In this document: positions 1 to 8,778 of the stretch, piece after piece
How positions within the stretch are numbered: position 1 is the first letter of the stretch
Layout: the number at the start of each line of letters is the position of its first letter
From: CAZKUR01 sp964556005
GTDB lineage: Bacteria; Bacteroidota; Ignavibacteria; Ignavibacteriales; Ignavibacteriaceae
Direction: 5' to 3'
DNA length: 32,878 bases
Assembly (NCBI GenBank): GCA_964556005.1
Contig: CAZKUR010000042.1
Span: forward strand, 1 to 32,878
Translations under genes and position numbers: made by a program
The notes under the pieces: generated by a model
The model's input: the letters and a program-made list of their open reading frames with translations, nothing else
What the model was told of the DNA's origin: nothing
Database searches by the model: none

Positions 1-274
1 GGAACATACTTTAATTTATCAGATGCATATCGTGTGGTTTGAATATCGTGCACTGCGCTTAGTGTAACTCCCTCTTTCTTAGCCTCAATTACACCAACAG
101 GTTTACGGTCAATGAAAAGAATATAATCGGCAGATCCCGACTCGTAGGATATTCACGAACTGCAATCCCCAATCCTGCAGAGAGGTTCAATTTATTATAA
201 TCTTGAACCTGCCATCCGGCTTGTTCGAGTTCTTTATCGATATTTTTACGGGCCTGGTGTTCGGGAGTTAACAA
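1..274 (-). pseudogene. hsdR: Type I restriction enzyme R subunit, N-terminal fragment, frameshifted and cut by window edge
   Basis: The first 44 or so residues (TPEHQARKNIDKELEQAGW, then LNLSAGLGIAVREYPT) match the N-terminus of HsdR-type subunits, the motor and nuclease chain of type I restriction enzymes. Near 143-150 the frame changes: the next frame continues as ESGSADYILFIDRKPVGVIE and on through AKKEGVTLSAVHDIQTTRYA to the window edge. The D of SADYILF and the ExK of VIEAKK fit the PD-(D/E)XK nuclease core. One missing base between CCT AC and GAG TCG would restore the frame, so this is either a real inactivating mutation or a sequencing error. The only in-frame start is TTG at 272-274, directly after a TGA, with AGAGG about 7 bases upstream. 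The helicase part lies outside the window. Family assignment is firm; the state of the gene is not. Confidence 0.72.
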
Positions 275-545
275 TCAATTGCCTCTGGAATAATCACTTT
301 ATTTATTAAAGTTATTTACCAAATCACCACCCAAAAGAGTACTATAAATAGAAGGGTGTTATTTCTATATACGTTAGCTCTATCTACATCAAAATTAACA
401 ACCCAAAATAAAGAATTTACTACAATAAGTCTATTAATTATCCTATGAATTTTGATGTGACGTATTTGCAGGAATGTAAGTCCGAACAGAGATGACATTA
501 AATTGATGAAGTTATGTGGCTGGCATGTATTAATTGAATCGAAAC

Positions 546-636
546 TCTGAGAGTCATCAGCCGCTTCGCTCCTTCAGAATGACAACATAAATGCAAACTT
601 GAAACTCTTCTCCCGCAAGCAGGGATCAGAATGACA
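546..636 (-). repeat. Two tandem REP-like dispersed repeats (GTCATTCTGA family)
   Basis: Read on the minus strand, both units begin GTCATTCTGA. The one at 546-581 continues AGGAGCGAAGCGGCTGATGA and the one at 599-636 continues TCCCTGCTTGCGGGAGAAGA. The wording matches a short intergenic repeat widespread in Bacteroidota, Chlorobi and other bacteria (GTCATTCTGAGCGAAGCGAA type). Both units face the same way and lie between the restriction-gene remnant and the terminator of the T9SS gene. They are probably non-coding. Confidence 0.55.
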
Positions 637-648
637 GCATAAAGTAAA

Positions 649-676
649 AAAGGGAAAGCATTTCTACTTTCCCTTT
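649..676 (-). terminator. Rho-independent terminator of the Ycf48-like T9SS gene
   Basis: AAAGGGAAAG (649-658) pairs with CTTTCCCTTT (667-676) around an 8-base loop. On the minus strand the stem is followed by a T tract. It lies 58 bp past the stop codon at 734. It is one of four near-identical hairpins in this window, each at or near the end of a T9SS gene. Confidence 0.8.
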
Positions 677-733
677 AAGTATATTGCTACTTTCCTAAAC
701 TCCCTTTAGGAAAGATACGTCATTATCATAAAT

Positions 734-3230
734 TTACTTCATCAACATCATCTTCTTAACCATTACATGATTATTCGATTCCAATCTGTAATAATATACT
801 CCGCTTGCAAATCTTGAGGCATCGAATGTTACCTGATGCTGTCCCGATTTCATATTTCCATTAACCAAACTAACAACTTGCTGACCAAGAATATTATACA
901 CAGTTAAGCTTACATTACCATCCTTTGGAATTGAGTAATCTATTGTTGTCGTTGGATTGAACGGATTAGGATAATTCTGGCTTAGAGAAAACTGAGAAGG
1001 AACATTTACACTCACTTCAACTTCTTTAGAATATTTATAAGAACCGTCAAAGTCAATTTGCTTCAAACGATATACATAACTGCCGTTTGAAACATCTTTA
1101 TCAATAAAAGAATAGATTTCCGGTTGAGTAGTCGTTCCATTTCCCGCAACAAATCCAATTTTCTGCCAACTCTGATTTCCGACTTCGGACCTCTGACTTC
1201 TCTCAACATCAAATCCACTGTTATTCGTTTCTGTTGCAGTATTCCAGTTGAGAATAACTTTGTTTACGTTAACTGAAGCCGTAAACGATGTCAGTTCAAC
1301 TGGAAGTCCGGCATCGGTAGTTCTTATTATAGTGCCGCCGTCACCGACAATTGTTGCTGTGTTAACATCGGGACAAGAAATACCGTAAAGCATATTCGAT
1401 GTTATACTATTCTGTATAACCCAATTTTGCCCACCGTCATCAGTTCTAAGTATTATTCCGTTTGCAACGGCTATTGTTCCAACATTTTCGTTAACGAAAG
1501 AAACAGCTAACATCCAATTAGGTACTCCGCTTGTTTGGGTAGTCCAATTGGTTCCGCCGTCGGTTGTTCTAAGGATTGTTCCTACCATGCCAACAGCAGT
1601 GCCGTTATTTGCATCGGTAAAGCAAACACCGCTGAGATCAAATGGTACTCCACTTGCTTGGGTAGNNNNNNNNNNNNNNNNNNNNNNNNNNNNNNNNNNN
1701 NNNNNNNNNNNNNNNNNNNNNNNNNNNNNNNNNNNNNNNNNNNNNNNNNNNNNNNNNNNNNNNNNTCCAATTGGTTCCGCCGTCGGTTGTTCTAAGAATT
1801 ATTCCGCCGGCACCAACTGCGGTACCGATATCTGCATTGGTAAAAGAAACTCCGTTTAGATCACTGGTAGTTCCGCTTGTTTGGGAAGTCCAATTGGTTC
1901 CGCCGTCGGTTGTTCTAAGAATTATTCCGCCGGCACCAACTGCAGTACCGGTATTAGCATCCGTAAAGTCTACTGCTTTAATTTCATTTGTAGTGCCGCT
2001 GGTTTGGGTATTCCAGTTTGAACCACCGTCGGTTGTATGTAGAATAGTACCATTCCAGCCTACAGCCGTACCGTAATTCGCATCAGAAAAGAAAACCGCA
2101 TCTAGATCATTAGTAGAACCGCTTGTCTGAACAACCCAATTAGTTCCACCGTTGGTTGTTCTTAAAATAGTACCGGACCATCCAACCACGGTGCCTGTAT
2201 CAACATTAACGAAAGAAACACCATCAAGACCATTTGATGTAACTGTAGATATTTCGCTGTTCCAATTACTTCCGCTATCAGTAGTTTTAATAATAGTACC
2301 TCCGTCTCCAACAGCTATTGCGGTATTATTATTACAGAAAGTAATGCGATTGAGATTGTAATCAGTTCCGCTACTTTGAGCTACCCAGGTATTTCCACCG
2401 TCAGTAGTTCTTTGTACATCACCCATATCGCCAACTACGGTACCGTTACTTGAGTCGGTAAAAGCGACAGAATAAAATGTATCCCAAGTTGAGATTGACT
2501 TATCAATCCACGTGGTTCCGCCGTCGGTTGTTCTAAGAACAGTTCCCATTTCTCCTACAGCGGTTCCATGATAATAATCGGTAAAACAAACTCCTTTTAA
2601 CCAATAATTTGTATTGCTCGTTTCGTAAGTCCAATTAGTACCTCCATCAGTGGTTTTTAAGATTGTGCCTTCTCGTCCAACAACAAATCCTGTATCTGTA
2701 TTTACAAACGTTACCCCTTCCAGCCAATGCTGAGTTCCGCTATTTTGGGTAACCCATGTACGGCCGCCATCGTTTGTTCTTATTATTACTCCTACAAGTC
2801 CTACTGCCGTGCCATGAATGGCATCGGTAAAACAAACGCCGGCAAGAGTCATTTGTGTTCCACTAGTTTGACTGATCCAACTTTGACCGCCATCTGATGT
2901 TCTTAAAATAAGCCCGTTCCCGCCAACAACTGTCCCTGTATTGCTATCGGAGAATGAAACAGACGAGAACCCATTTCCATCGGTAATATTAGAATTAAGG
3001 CCGAACCAGCTGCTTCCTCCATCTGTGGTTTTTAAAATTGTACCGCTGCCTCCCACTGCAAATGCTGTGTTTGCATTAATGAAGCAAAAGCCTCCTAGTT
3101 GGTTTCCCTGAGGTAAAGGATTTTGCCAATACCATTGTGCCACCGATACATTGCTTATAATTATCGTAAAACCTAATAATAATACTATAAATTTAAGTTT
3201 ACTAAAAAAAGTATTCAGAATTTTCTTCAT
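734..3230 (-). CDS. T9SS-exported Ycf48-like beta-propeller repeat protein (interrupted by assembly gap)
   Basis: This secreted protein carries a signal peptide (MKKILNTFFSKLKFIVLLLG, cleaved near SVAQ). More than a dozen tandem units of about 41 residues follow, each with a TAVG..G.ILRTTDGGTNW core as in Ycf48/Hcf136-type propellers. After PVELTSFTA comes an Ig/Fn-like cassette and a C-terminal T9SS type A sorting domain (SQNYPNPFNPTTTIDYSIPK, ending VMVKKMMLMK). The 100-N run at 1666-1765 lies inside the array. Both flanks read as the same repeat, but the nominal 100 N puts them in different frames, so this is one gene and its true length is unknown. The repeats nearest the gap are almost identical at DNA level with a 123-bp period. 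GGAG lies about 7 bases before the ATG. It follows response regulator 1 by 111 bp, and that gap holds a candidate operator. Ligand and role are unknown. Confidence 0.85.
1666..1765. other. Assembly gap (100 N) inside a tandem repeat array
   Basis: Exactly 100 N, so a placeholder of arbitrary length. The flanking sequence is a 123-bp tandem repeat (tccaattggttccgccgtcg at 1766 and again at 1889), which explains why assembly broke here. Repeat number and reading frame across the gap are not known. Confidence 0.95.
1766..2011 (-). repeat. Near-identical 123-bp tandem repeats encoding 41-residue propeller units
   Basis: The unit starting at 1766 recurs at 1889 with only a few differences over the first 60 bases. 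Both encode the GTAVGAGGIILRTTDGGTNW core. Older, more diverged copies continue to about 3100. Recent duplication or gene conversion within the array is the simplest reading. Confidence 0.8.
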
Positions 3231-3308
3231 TATTTACTCCAATGTTTATCAGTTAAATAAATTTTGCTCTACAGATTAAATATATTTATTTCATACTATG
3301 GAGGGCAA

Positions 3309-3324
3309 TCACCCGAATGGTTGA
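3309..3324. promoter_or_regulatory. Candidate operator of response regulator 1, upstream of the T9SS propeller gene
   Basis: TCACCC-GAAT-GGTTGA is an inverted repeat with one mismatch, centred 86 bp before the T9SS gene start (3230). It sits in the wider match CAATCACCC-N4-GG.TGAA.AT, shared with the site at 4024-4039 upstream of the response-regulator gene. LuxR/NarL-type regulators bind inverted repeats of about this size. The binding assignment is inference. Confidence 0.55.
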
Positions 3325-3341
3325 AAATGCAAATTACAAAA

Positions 3342-3968
3342 TCACTTGTTCAAGTATTTTACTACTGCTTCTGTACGCGATCGAACCTGCAGCTTTTCAT
3401 ATATTTTATGAATATGCGTATGCACGGTGTCGTTGCTGATGAATAATTTTTCGGCAATTTCTTTATACCTGAAACCGCGAGAGAGAAGATTCAATATTTC
3501 GTCTTCTCTAGGTGTGAGTTTTTTGGAGATATCAACTTTTTTGTTTTCTTTTTGAAAATATTGAACAACTTTACGTGCTATCTGGCTTGACATGGGCGAA
3601 CCGCCGCTGCTGACATCTTTAATTGCCTGTAAAAGTTCTACCGGCGAGGTGCGTTTTAGAAGGTATCCACTTGCCCCGGCTTTTAACGATTCAAAGATCT
3701 GATCGCTAACTTCATATACCGTCAGCATTATGATTTGAATTTCAGGGTAATCTTTCTTAATCAATTTTACACATTCGATACCAGACATCTGCGGAAGATT
3801 AATATCCATTAAAATAACGTCGGGAATCTGCTTGGGAATATCTCGTAAGGCTTCTTCCGCTGATGAAAACGTGCTTATACACTTATAACCTTCGGATCCA
3901 TTAATTAGAGCTTCTATTCCTTTTCGTATTCGGTCGTCGTCTTCTACTATTGATATTTTAATTGACAC
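3342..3968 (-). CDS. LuxR/NarL-family response regulator (module 1)
   Basis: A cytoplasmic two-component response regulator of 208 residues, normal for the NarL/FixJ family. Residues 1-120 form a receiver domain: acidic E9/D10/D11, phospho-acceptor D55 (MDINLP), T83 (MLTVYE) and K105 (GYLLK). Residues 148-206 form a LuxR-type helix-turn-helix (LTPREDEILNLLSRG, YKEIAEKLFISNDTVHTHIH). The start is GTG at 3966-3968 with only a weak purine stretch before it. The sensor kinase gene ends 145 bp upstream on the same strand, and the T9SS propeller gene starts 111 bp downstream. Inverted repeats of shared sequence lie in both gaps, which suggests self-regulation and control of the propeller gene. It is paralogous to the regulator at 20359-21009. 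Confidence 0.93.
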   Translation of the reverse strand: MSIKISIVEDDDRIRKGIEALINGSEGYKCISTFSSAEEALRDIPKQIPDVILMDINLPQMSGIECVKLIKKDYPEIQIIMLTVYEVSDQIFESLKAGASGYLLKRTSPVELLQAIKDVSSGGSPMSSQIARKVVQYFQKENKKVDISKKLTPREDEILNLLSRGFRYKEIAEKLFISNDTVHTHIHKIYEKLQVRSRTEAVVKYLNK

Positions 3969-4023
3969 AATATTACTCTTAAAAATTTAATTCAAACTTA
4001 ATTTCTATTCATTTGCTATACAA

Positions 4024-4039
4024 TCACCCATTAGGGTGA
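4024..4039. promoter_or_regulatory. Candidate operator upstream of response regulator 1
   Basis: TCACCC-ATTA-GGGTGA is a perfect 6-bp inverted repeat with a 4-bp spacer, centred 63 bp before the GTG start of the regulator gene and after the kinase stop. The flanks CAA on the left and AGAT on the right resemble the second site at 3309-3324. A promoter internal to the operon is implied but no -10/-35 pair is convincing. Confidence 0.6.
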
Positions 4040-4113
4040 AGATCAAAACATAGCGGATAAAGCCTGAAGAATTTAAATTAAATGGAATAAACCAGGTTCT
4101 CATTTAATTAAAT

Positions 4114-7100
4114 TTATTTATGATTCAATGGAATTTCTGCTATAATATTTGTTCCGTTTCCGGGAGAAGTATTTATTTTGAAACTGCCTCCTATCTCTTC
4201 AATTCTCTTTTTCATATTTTCAAGTCCGTTTGAGAACGAACTTTTTCCATTCCCATTTTCATCATTGCGTAGCTTCACTACAGTGAGTGTATTAGGTGAA
4301 GCGGTAGTAAACCCATTTCCATTATCTTTAATTGAAATAATAAAGCTTGACTCCTGTACGGCAACACGAATTTGAACCTCAGTAGCTTCCGAATGTTTAA
4401 CAACATTGGTTAAAGCCTCTTGTACCATCATAAATATATTATGCCGGATATCAAAAAGTACGCGAACAGGTGGAATATCGGAAGGTATATCAAGCCGGTA
4501 CTTAATTTTTGTATGTAAAAGAAATTGTTCGACATGCTGTATAACATAATCAATCAAGCTTTCCAGGTTATCGTTTTTAGGATTAACCGACCAGACAATC
4601 TCATCAAGAGCATTAACAACCTTCTTACCGATTGTTGAAATTTCTTCTATTTGCGTTTCAACACTTTTTTCTTTTTCGATGTCTCTTTTTGCCAGTTCAC
4701 TGAGAATAGATATTTGAGTTACCTTTGCTCCAAGGTCATCATGCATGTCACGGGCGATGCGAAGGCGTTCACGTTCTATCGCTGTTTCCTGTTCCATTTT
4801 CCTGGTTTTCTCTTTAATATTCTTTAAAACAAAATATCTTATTATCCATATAATAAAAAATAGAATTACAACTGTCATAATGATACGAAACCACCAGGTC
4901 ATCCAAAACGGCGGTGTAATTATTAATGTCACCGAATAACCATTCCGGTTCCAGATTCCGTCATTATTTGATCCTATTATGTGCAGAAAATATTTACCGG
5001 GATCAAGATTCGTATAGCTCGCATAACGCTGCTTGGCCGAAACATAATGCCAATTTTTGTCAAATCCATCCAGCTTATAAGCATATTGATTTTTCTCAGG
5101 TGATGTGTAGTTCAATGCAACAAACTCAAATGAGAAAAAATTTTGGGAGTATGATAGTTTAATTATTTTTCCGGGCGGTACCGGGTTGGGAAGCGGCAGT
5201 GTTTTATCGAACACTTTAAAGTTTGTCAAATATACCGGCGGTATCGTTTCATTATTCTTAATATCTTTCGGATAAAATGCATCAAAACCGTTTATACCGC
5301 CAAAAAAGAATTCACCATTTGAACTTTTAAAATAAGCTCCCTGGTTAAACTCATTCGATTGAAGCCCGTCATTAAAATTGTAATTTTTTGATCTTTTAGT
5401 TTTGATATTAAATTGCGTAATCCCGTTGTTAGTGCTCAGCCACAAATTACCTGAGTCATCCCTCAGAATACCATAAATAACATTGTCAGGCAGTCCATCT
5501 TCCTTTGTAAAATACGACCATTTGTTTTTAACAGGATGATATTCAATCAAGCCGTTTCCTGTTGTCCCTATCCAAACCGTATCTTTATTTTCTAAATATA
5601 ATGATAAAACACCTATAACACTTTCGGTATTTCCTCTTTGAAGTAAATCTTTCGGCATGGATAAATACTTTTTAAACGAACCTGCCATATCCGGATTAGG
5701 CAGAAAACGCTCCAATCCGCCCAATGTACCTACCCAGATCCAACCGGATTTATCTTCGCAGATAGTTGTAATAGTCATACCGAGAAGCAAACTTTTACTA
5801 TCTCTTCCGGGATAATAATGTTTAAAAATGTTTTTATGCACATTGAAAAAATCGATACCGCCTGCAACATTTCCAATCCATAAGTTCCCGTTTTGATCTT
5901 TATATAATGCGGAAACATCATTTCTGATAAGGCCAAAACGGTCAGCTGGAATGTGCTGCACATAATGGGTAAACGAATGCGTTGATACATTGTAACGGTT
6001 AAGCCCTCCGCCGATTGTTCCGGCCCATATGCTTCCGTCAGAAGTTTCGCAAAGCGCCATAATCCTATTGCTGCTGATGCTATTCGGATCCCCAGGTATA
6101 TTCTTGAAAGTCTTTATTCTATTATGCTTGAGATCGAAGTATATTAAACCATTTCCAAAAGTTCCCGCCCACAATCCATCTTTATGATCTTCGATAATCG
6201 CCATTACAACTTTGGGATTATGAGGGTCAACGAGATAATGCTGAAACCTGTTTTTATGCTGATTGTAAACAAAAACACCACGAAATATTGTCCCAATCCA
6301 GAGTATACCAGATTTATCTTCATAAAGTGAATTAACAAGATCATTTTGAAGAGAGGATACCTGGTTGATTTTCTTTGTATTAATATTAAATATGCTTAAA
6401 CCCGTATAAGCCGATCCCAGCCATAGATTACCGCTTGAGTCTTCATAAATCGCTCTAATCGCTTGAGGTGAATTTTTATAATTCTTAAAAATACCGGTTT
6501 TATTATTATAGCTTTTAAGGGATGCTCTCCATGTTCCAATCCATAAAGTTTCCGAATAATCGATAAAAAGCGATGAAATATTATAGATTTTAAGCTTATT
6601 CTGCGTAGGATCGAGATCATAGTATTTAACTGAATCAATACCATACTGCAAGTTTATTCCGAATAATCCTTTTGTGGTTCCAACCCATAAATGTCTTTCA
6701 TAATCCTCACATATTGCATTAATTGAGTAGTATGTTGATGCAGGTGCATCTTTTGTTTCCAGCTTTATATGAATAAATTTATTGGTTTTATGATTGTAAA
6801 AATCTAATCCCTTTTGGGTACCAACCCAAATATTTTTTTCGGAATCTTGGAATAATGCCGTCACCCTATTATCTCTTAAAGAGAATGAATTGTCATCATA
6901 ATGTTTGTGATGATAAAATTGATTTTTAGTAATCGAATAACAATCGACTCCTTCTTCCATGGTTCCAATCCATAAATTACCTTCTGAGTCGCTTAACAAA
7001 GCTGTGATATAATTACTCGCTATGGAGTTAGAATCCGCGGGATCATGTTTAAAAATCCTAATTGAATACCCATCAAAGCGATTAAGTCCATCCTGCGTAC

Positions 7101-7290
7101 CAAACCATATAAATCCCTGTGAGTCTTGTACGATAGCTTTGACAGTAGATTGCGATAACCCTTGTTTGATTCCTATCTGATCAAATTTTAGGTCTTGCTG
7201 CTGTACATTTATTTCAGCGGTCTGAGCATTAAGCTTAATGAAAAGCAGTATGATATAAGCAGTAGTAAAAATAAATTTCCGGGAACACAT
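4114..7290 (-). CDS. Reg_prop/Y_Y_Y sensor histidine kinase (module 1)
   Basis: A 1058-residue membrane sensor kinase. It has a signal peptide (to about residue 23), then many Reg_prop blades (IWFGTQDGLNRFDGYS, LWIGTMEEGV, IWVGTQKGLDFYN and others) that should form two seven-bladed periplasmic propellers to about residue 710. A Y_Y_Y domain follows (YAYKLDGFDKNW, DPGKYFLHIIGSN), then one transmembrane helix (about 800-823), a short coiled coil and a HisKA_3 core with H850 in RDMHDDLGAK. The ATPase domain shows an N box (QEALTNVVKH), DNGNGF and a GLENMKKR...SPGNGT region. The sensor half is the type found in Bacteroides hybrid two-component systems, but here receiver and DNA-binding domains are on a separate protein encoded just downstream. 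The start lacks a clear ribosome binding site, as is common in this phylum. The signal sensed is unknown. Confidence 0.92.
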   Translation of the reverse strand: MCSRKFIFTTAYIILLFIKLNAQTAEINVQQQDLKFDQIGIKQGLSQSTVKAIVQDSQGFIWFGTQDGLNRFDGYSIRIFKHDPADSNSIASNYITALLSDSEGNLWIGTMEEGVDCYSITKNQFYHHKHYDDNSFSLRDNRVTALFQDSEKNIWVGTQKGLDFYNHKTNKFIHIKLETKDAPASTYYSINAICEDYERHLWVGTTKGLFGINLQYGIDSVKYYDLDPTQNKLKIYNISSLFIDYSETLWIGTWRASLKSYNNKTGIFKNYKNSPQAIRAIYEDSSGNLWLGSAYTGLSIFNINTKKINQVSSLQNDLVNSLYEDKSGILWIGTIFRGVFVYNQHKNRFQHYLVDPHNPKVVMAIIEDHKDGLWAGTFGNGLIYFDLKHNRIKTFKNIPGDPNSISSNRIMALCETSDGSIWAGTIGGGLNRYNVSTHSFTHYVQHIPADRFGLIRNDVSALYKDQNGNLWIGNVAGGIDFFNVHKNIFKHYYPGRDSKSLLLGMTITTICEDKSGWIWVGTLGGLERFLPNPDMAGSFKKYLSMPKDLLQRGNTESVIGVLSLYLENKDTVWIGTTGNGLIEYHPVKNKWSYFTKEDGLPDNVIYGILRDDSGNLWLSTNNGITQFNIKTKRSKNYNFNDGLQSNEFNQGAYFKSSNGEFFFGGINGFDAFYPKDIKNNETIPPVYLTNFKVFDKTLPLPNPVPPGKIIKLSYSQNFFSFEFVALNYTSPEKNQYAYKLDGFDKNWHYVSAKQRYASYTNLDPGKYFLHIIGSNNDGIWNRNGYSVTLIITPPFWMTWWFRIIMTVVILFFIIWIIRYFVLKNIKEKTRKMEQETAIERERLRIARDMHDDLGAKVTQISILSELAKRDIEKEKSVETQIEEISTIGKKVVNALDEIVWSVNPKNDNLESLIDYVIQHVEQFLLHTKIKYRLDIPSDIPPVRVLFDIRHNIFMMVQEALTNVVKHSEATEVQIRVAVQESSFIISIKDNGNGFTTASPNTLTVVKLRNDENGNGKSSFSNGLENMKKRIEEIGGSFKINTSPGNGTNIIAEIPLNHK

Positions 7291-8028
7291 AAATATTGAA
7301 TTAATGAATACTTAGCCTGAACTATAAATTTAATAATTAAAACACAGATCAAATTATTCCCCTAATTATATCTTAAATATACTCACTAAAATTGTAAATG
7401 TATAGTTATTTTAAGAGTGAAAAAAACTTTAATGGATTATGTATTAAAATTTTTAAAAAAAAGGAAAAGCATTACTGTCTTCTTTCTTTTGGAATTTTCA
7501 TTCTATAAAAATATGGCTAAGGCAGATCAATAAGTTTAAAAAGTAATTGCTGCTAAATGAAGTAAATCCTTGCTCATTTTGGAAAACATAATCATAACTT
7601 TCATGCTGCCAAAAGTACCGCAACGATTAAGCAGCTTAATGCATTCCCTTGCGATAAAACTTTTATGTTTTCCCAATATCTCTGTAACGTTTGGATATTG
7701 TAATTCATAATTATCATTCTGTAGATCGACATTCATGTCGATATTCTTTTTCGGAATATTACTTACTACAGTGTCGTCTTTAATAGTTAAGTTTTGCTGC
7801 TTCGAATGTATATTTTTTAGTATCACAATCATTAAGTGAATCTTTAACAATGATCTCAATGTTTTCTTCCTTTAACCATTTGGGGCTCATAGCTTGAGCC
7901 ATCCAAAAGTTTATCAATTTTGATATGTATTATATTGAAGTTATAACAGATTTAAACTAGTGGAGTTAGCATTAATGCAATTATAATGCGTTTTATTATA
8001 TTTAATCTTCAATTATTAAGAGTTCACG
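7291..8028. other. Intergenic region with a possible decayed small gene
   Basis: AT-rich spacer between divergently transcribed genes (kinase 1 to the left, Crp/Fnr to the right). The part from 7291 to 7500 should hold the kinase promoter, but I see no palindrome there like those before the response regulator. A broken small minus-strand frame at 7536-7902 is listed separately. Confidence 0.45.
7536..7902 (-). pseudogene. Possible frameshifted small hypothetical gene
   Basis: A minus-strand frame opens with ATG at 7902 (MAQAMSPKWLKEENIEIIVK, then DSLNDCDTKKYTF) and stops at 7780. A second frame covers 7859-7536 and carries KDDTVVSNIPKKNIDMNV through CIKLLNRCGTFGSMKVMIMF. Joining the two near 7785 would give one protein of roughly 120 residues, so one frameshift may have broken a gene. 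I recognise no domain. It could equally be chance open frame in AT-rich DNA. Confidence 0.25.
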
Positions 8029-8718
8029 ATGCCCGATAAAACAAAATTATGGTACCTGGAAAATTTTAATCTCTTCAAAAATTTAAATGAAGAGAATAAA
8101 GCGGAGTTAATGCGTATTACTTCCATGCGTGAATTAATTAAAAATGATCCGATATATTTTGCAACCGAACCTTCAAATGCCATTTTCTTTTTAAAGACCG
8201 GGCGTGTTAAAATTGTTAAGTATACGCCTGATGGAGATGAAAGTATTATTACGCTGATTAATCCCGGTGAGATATTCGGTGAAATGGCATACCTGGATGA
8301 AAAGGAAAGAACTGATTTTGCACTGACGGTGGAGTCTGCTTTAATTTGTGCAATAAATAAAAATGATTTAGGCGATTTTATAAATAAAAATCCATCGTTA
8401 AATATTAAGCTGACTAAACTGATAGGTTTGAAGCTTAAAAATTTTTCAGAAAGGATTGAAGACCTCGTATTTAAAGATGCAAACCAAAGAGTTATTTCCT
8501 TTCTTTTAAGATTGGCTGATAAAAACGGTAAGAAAGTTGGAGAGCAGATTTTTGTTAAACCTTTTTTGAAACACCAGGATATCGCCGAGCTAACTGCCTG
8601 TTCAAGACAAACGGTTAATTATATTCTTACCGATTTAAGAAATAAGAATATCATTAACTTTGATCGCAAGAAATTAATAATTAATAACCTCACTTCTCTT
8701 AAAAAATATTTAAGTTAA
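8029..8718 (+). CDS. Crp/Fnr-family transcriptional regulator
   Basis: A 229-residue cytoplasmic regulator. An N-terminal cNMP-type beta-barrel (about 15-125; FFLKTGRVKIVKYTPDGDE, then INPGEIFGEMAYLDEKERT) is joined by a long dimer helix to a Crp-type winged helix (about 186-215; KHQDIAELTACSRQTVNYIL). There is no N-terminal cysteine cluster, so it is not an Fe-S sensing FNR; C at LICAIN and C at TACSRQ are the only cysteines I see. The recognition helix reads SRQTVNY where Crp has SRETVGR, so a half-site other than TGTGA is expected. A thioredoxin-like gene follows by 60 bp on the same strand. Palindromes with TGTC-N8-GACA upstream of that gene and of the DUF302 gene are candidate targets. 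The effector is unknown. Confidence 0.92.
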   Translation: MPDKTKLWYLENFNLFKNLNEENKAELMRITSMRELIKNDPIYFATEPSNAIFFLKTGRVKIVKYTPDGDESIITLINPGEIFGEMAYLDEKERTDFALTVESALICAINKNDLGDFINKNPSLNIKLTKLIGLKLKNFSERIEDLVFKDANQRVISFLLRLADKNGKKVGEQIFVKPFLKHQDIAELTACSRQTVNYILTDLRNKNIINFDRKKLIINNLTSLKKYLS

Positions 8719-8721
8719 AAA

Positions 8722-8739
8722 ATGTCTAAAACCCGACAT
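8722..8739. promoter_or_regulatory. Candidate Crp/Fnr-type operator before the thioredoxin-like gene
   Basis: ATGTC-N8-GACAT has the same symmetry spacing as Crp/Fnr sites (outer T, G, T at 8, 7 and 6 from the centre). Its centre lies about 30 bp before a TAnnTTTG-type -7 element at 8760-8767, so it would be near -41 to -44, a class II activator position. It shares TGTC-N8-GACA with the site at 10474-10491. Confidence 0.45.
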
Positions 8740-8759
8740 ATCCATACCAGCAATTAATT

Positions 8760-8767
8760 TACTTTTG
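8760..8767 (+). promoter_or_regulatory. Possible Bacteroidota-type -7 promoter element
   Basis: TACTTTTG matches the TAnnTTTG -7 consensus of Bacteroidota. It lies 11 bp before the ATG of the thioredoxin-like gene, so the leader would be very short. No clear -33 TTG is seen, consistent with dependence on an activator at 8722-8739. Confidence 0.3.
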
Positions 8768-8778
8768 TAATAAAAAAT

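Larger units (their letters stand above)
275..733. other. Intergenic region, no convincing gene
   Basis: No convincing coding region lies here. A 60-residue hydrophobic minus-strand frame (316-498) has no recognisable domain and no ribosome binding site that I can see. The right part holds two REP-like repeats and a terminator, listed separately. Confidence 0.5.

Noticed and set aside
316..498. 60-residue hydrophobic minus-strand frame
   Set aside because: No domain, no ribosome binding site, AT-driven composition; not supported as a gene.
734..1588. Treating the sequences left and right of the gap as two separate genes
   Set aside because: The left frame reads upstream of its internal ATG through QASGVPFDLSGVCFTDANNG up to the gap, a normal repeat unit; only the arbitrary 100 N break the frame.
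1535..2361. Several plus-strand open frames across the propeller repeats
   Set aside because: They are antisense shadows of the repeat array; their repeated peptides mirror the 123-bp DNA period and some run through the N gap.
1766..3100. CRISPR-like appearance of regular repeats
   Set aside because: Repeats are 123 bp, coding, without unique spacers; they encode propeller units.
3342..3357. Palindrome ACTTGTTCAAGT as an operator
   Set aside because: It is the coding end of response regulator 1 (Y-L-N-K-stop) and has no second copy.
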